In this document: positions 33,437-35,895 of the stretch, piece by piece
Position numbering within the stretch: the stretch's first letter is position 1
Layout: every line of letters begins with the position of its first letter
NCBI GenBank assembly: GCA_029260755.1
Contig: JAJDCQ010000122.1
Span: forward strand, 1-35,895
Direction: 5' to 3'
DNA: 35,895 bases
Origin: Planctomycetota bacterium
Lineage (GTDB): Bacteria > Planctomycetota > J058 > JAJDCQ01
Position numbers and translations under genes: made by a program
The notes under the pieces: model-generated
Seen by the model: only the letters and a program-made list of their open reading frames with translations
Databases searched by the model: none
Told to the model about the DNA's origin: nothing

Positions 33437-35760
33437 CGACGACGGGACCGGGCGATCGCCCTCCGCCGCGCCTGCCGCCGCGCCCGCCGCCGCGATCCGG
33501 GGCGCGACCGGGGCCGCCCCCTTCGCCGCCGCCACCGCCGCCGCCGCTCGCGCGCGCGGCGCCCCTCTCCCCGGCGCCGCCGCCGCGTACCTCGCCAATG
33601 CCGGGCGGGGCGGCCTCGTCGGGTCGCCTCCAGCCGCCGCTTCCCCCCGAGGTCGAGGCGGCCGCCGCCGACCCGAGCCGGCGGGTCGGTCGCTACATCC
33701 TGCTCGCCGAGCTCGGGCGCGGTGGGATGGGCGTCGTGCACCGGGCGTGGGACACCTCGCTCCATCGGGGCGTCGCGATCAAGTCGATCGTCGGCACGAC
33801 CGAGCTGTCCGAGAAGCAGCGCAAGCGCTTCGAGCTCGAGGGGCGCGCCGCGGCGCGCCTCCGCCATTCCGACATCGTGAGCGTGCACGAGGTCGGCGTC
33901 CACCAGGGTCAGCCGTTCCTGGTGATGGACCTCATCGAGGGGGAGAGCTTCGAGGCGCTCCTCACCCGCGCGAGCAGGCTCGCGCCGCGTCGGGTCGCCG
34001 AGATCGTCCGACGCGTGGCGCTCGCCGCGGCGCACGCGCACGCCGAGGGGATCGTCCATCGCGACATCAAGCCCGAGAACATCATCATCGCGACCGAAGA
34101 CGACCATCCGTTCCTGACCGACTTCGGGCTCGCCCGCGAGGTCACCGCCGAGGAGCGCCTCACCGTGAGCGGCCAGGTCCTCGGGACGCCGGCCTACATG
34201 GCGCCCGAGCAGGTCGGGGCGACCGGCGCGGAGCTCGGCGGGGAAGGGCAGGCCGAGGTCGGGCCGCCCGCGGACGTCTACGCCCTCGGCGGCGTCCTCT
34301 ACCGGGCCCTGCTCGGGCGGACGCCGTTCTCCGGCGGCGAGGGGCTGGACGTCATCCGGAAGGTGCTCTTCGAGGAGCCCGAGCGGCCCCGCGCCATCGA
34401 CCCGGCCGTCCACCGCGACCTCGAGACGATCGCGCTCCGGTGCCTCGAGAAGCGTCCGGACCGGCGCTACCCCACCGCGAGCGAGCTCGCCGACGACCTC
34501 GAGCGGTTCCTCAAGGGGGAGCTGATCCGCGCCCGGCCGGTCGGACGAATCGAGGGGGGAGTCCGATGGGCGAAGCGCCACCGCCTCCTCGCCGCATCGC
34601 TGCTCGTCCTCGTCCTCGTGGTCGCGAGCTCGCTCGTCGGATTCGTGGCGCTGGTGCAGAGGCGGCGGCAGCGGGTCGTCGCGGCCGAGGCGGAGCTCGA
34701 GGCGTCGGCGACGACGCGGGCGATCGAGAGCCGGGGGCGGTTCGAGGAGGCGCGGAGCGAGGCGGCGCCCGCCAAGGAGAGCGACGCCGAGCGGCGCACG
34801 CGGCTCGACCGTGTCCTCGCCCTCGGGCTCGGCGCGCTCGAGGCGGCCGGCGCCGCGCAGGCGACGCGCGCCGACGACGCGGAGGCGACCGGGAGGGTCG
34901 TCGAGGCGGCGATCGGGTTCGCCGACGTGGCCCGGGAGGCGGAGCAGTGGAGCGTCGCCGTGAGCGCCCTCACCCTGGCCGCGGAGGTCGGCGCGCCGGC
35001 GGACGTGATCGCCGAGCGCGTCGCGGCGGTGGAGGCGGACCGCGACCGGCTCGCCCGCGAGCACCGGGCGACCATCGAGGCGGTCCTCGAGGACGGCCGG
35101 ACCGGGAAGATCGCCGCGGCGCCCGGAGCCTACGAGGACGCCCTCTTCGTCCTCGTCCGGTATCCGGAGCCGCAGACGGTCGCCCTGATCGCGGCGGCGC
35201 TCGGCGAGGTGCGCGCCGAGCTCGAGGCGGCGATCGAGGACCTCCACGAGGTCGGAGCGCGGCCGACCGCCGAGGAGGCCGGCGCCGACGAGACGGCCAT
35301 CGAAGGGGTCGAGCGGGCCGTCGAACGCCTCATCGCACTCGACCCGGGCGCCCCGCTCGACGCCGACTCGAAGCGCATCCTCGACCAGGTCGCCCGACGC
35401 CTCGAGGAGCGCGAGGCGCACCGGCGGCGCGGCGATCACGCCGCGGCCCCGCGCGCGATCGGGGCGCTCATCGCGTCGGCGCAGACCGAGCGCGTCGGCC
35501 ACGGCGCCGCCCTCTTCGCCCGGCTGTGCTGCGAAGCGCTCGGCTACCTCGGCCTCCCCGCCGCACGCGAGCCGCTCACCCGCTACCTCGCCGTGGAGCA
35601 CGACGGAACGCGGGCCGCGCACGCCGCGATCGCCCTCCTCCTCCTCGAAGGAGAACGGGCCGCCCCGCTGGTTCGACGGATCGGCGAGCGCTTCGAGGCG
35701 GACGGCACCTTCTGGACGAGCGTGGAGCCCGAGCTCGCCGCCCTCGAGACCGACGGCTAG
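33433..35760 (+). CDS. Transmembrane Ser/Thr kinase, TPR-less paralog of the upstream gene
   Basis: The 775-aa product has a Pro-rich N-terminus (about 1-75), then the lead-in ADPSRRVGRY shared with the upstream kinase and a complete kinase domain (about 85-365): LGRGGMGVVHRAWD, K117, HRDIKPEN with D211, DFG at 230-232, APE at 257-259. A membrane helix lies at about 384-408. The remaining 365 residues are a helical, HEAT-like module homologous to residues of about 355-725 of the upstream protein; it ends where that protein's TPR array begins. The start at 33433 overlaps the preceding stop (ATGA), so translation is probably coupled. Both kinases may share signals through the common module, while only one has the TPR sensor; this is inference. 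Another in-frame ATG lies at residue 56. Confidence 0.94.
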   Translation: MTTTGPGDRPPPRLPPRPPPRSGARPGPPPSPPPPPPPLARAAPLSPAPPPRTSPMPGGAASSGRLQPPLPPEVEAAAADPSRRVGRYILLAELGRGGMGVVHRAWDTSLHRGVAIKSIVGTTELSEKQRKRFELEGRAAARLRHSDIVSVHEVGVHQGQPFLVMDLIEGESFEALLTRASRLAPRRVAEIVRRVALAAAHAHAEGIVHRDIKPENIIIATEDDHPFLTDFGLAREVTAEERLTVSGQVLGTPAYMAPEQVGATGAELGGEGQAEVGPPADVYALGGVLYRALLGRTPFSGGEGLDVIRKVLFEEPERPRAIDPAVHRDLETIALRCLEKRPDRRYPTASELADDLERFLKGELIRARPVGRIEGGVRWAKRHRLLAASLLVLVLVVASSLVGFVALVQRRRQRVVAAEAELEASATTRAIESRGRFEEARSEAAPAKESDAERRTRLDRVLALGLGALEAAGAAQATRADDAEATGRVVEAAIGFADVAREAEQWSVAVSALTLAAEVGAPADVIAERVAAVEADRDRLAREHRATIEAVLEDGRTGKIAAAPGAYEDALFVLVRYPEPQTVALIAAALGEVRAELEAAIEDLHEVGARPTAEEAGADETAIEGVERAVERLIALDPGAPLDADSKRILDQVARRLEEREAHRRRGDHAAAPRAIGALIASAQTERVGHGAALFARLCCEALGYLGLPAAREPLTRYLAVEHDGTRAAHAAIALLLLEGERAAPLVRRIGERFEADGTFWTSVEPELAALETDG

Positions 35761-35826
35761 CCCTAATGCCTGGAGGTTAAGCTCCAACTCCCTGCCGCGA
35801 AGCAGCTTTCCCTCCCTCCTGAGCTC

Positions 35827-35868
35827 GTCTGATCGAGTTGAGCCCCTCTACAAGCGTGTCGATCAGAC
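35827..35868. repeat. Perfect 10-bp inverted repeat near the right edge
   Basis: GTCTGATCGA (35827-35836) and TCGATCAGAC (35859-35868) flank 22 bases. The region from 35761 to the end is less GC-rich than the genes and carries no full ORF. A short hairpin TGGAG-N6-CTCCA (35770-35785) follows the last kinase. It could be a terminator or the end of a mobile or repeated element at which assembly stopped. Confidence 0.5.
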
Positions 35869-35895
35869 TCACCGCTCGCGCTGGGCAGGCTCGCC

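Overview
The window is a very GC-rich, densely coding piece of a bacterial genome, most likely a metagenomic contig from a planctomycete (Planctomycetota). This is inferred from gene content, not from a marker gene. It carries six protein-kinase-fold proteins of the Pkn/Hanks type in about 36 kb. It also has a kinase fused to Ig-like and formylglycine-generating-enzyme (FGE) domains, a DUF1570-type HEATHQ peptidase, a C-x-C-G...C-x-x-C zinc-ribbon N-terminus on a signalling protein, an FHA protein and TPR-rich receptor kinases. No rRNA, tRNA, CRISPR array, integrase or complete insertion sequence is visible. The left edge (1-92) has suspicious G/C homopolymers. The right edge stops in a sequence with a perfect inverted repeat, possibly a repeat boundary.

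Layout. (1) 141-1884: a UPF0276/DUF692 multinuclear iron oxidase (MNIO) and its DUF2063 partner, the core of a RiPP-modifying operon whose precursor would lie off the left edge. (2) 2019-7858: two tandem paralogous transmembrane Ser/Thr kinases with homologous extracytoplasmic halves. (3) 7881-13087, minus strand: a 1,419-aa membrane protein with a voltage-sensor-like four-helix bundle but no recognisable pore, coupled by a 4-bp overlap to a methyltransferase with a Lys/Gly-rich tail. (4) 13194-14978: a fusion of a GAF domain resembling free-methionine-(R)-sulfoxide reductase with a Cys/Met-metabolism PLP enzyme. (5) 14979-15945: a gene-poor island with one partial and two nearly complete direct copies of a REP-like palindromic element of about 145 bp, plus a gene relic of lower third-position GC. 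(6) 15946-20842: an AAA-type NTPase-FHA protein with an altered Walker A motif, a small tail-anchored protein on the plus strand, and a three-gene minus-strand operon (HAMP/coiled-coil protein, class C beta-lactamase-like hydrolase, RING-like zinc/TM protein). (7) 21020-24361: a kinase-TM-Ig-FGE protein. (8) 24621-25833: an AhpD-like and a pyridoxamine-oxidase-like protein. (9) 25900-27129: a secreted DUF1570-like peptidase with a C-terminal beta-sandwich. (10) 27259-35760: a three-gene kinase operon with a good sigma70-type promoter, comprising a zinc-ribbon pseudokinase that has lost both catalytic Asp residues, a kinase-TM-TPR receptor of 1,449 aa, and its TPR-less paralog.

The dominant theme is transmembrane signalling. 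Five kinases look catalytically intact and one looks dead, and an FHA protein that could read phosphothreonine lies among them. The tightest candidate for an undescribed system is the pseudokinase-kinase-kinase operon at 27259-35760. The strongest single enzymatic novelty is the GAF/fRMsr-like-PLP fusion at 13194-14978. All functions are homology calls by eye; no searches were run.
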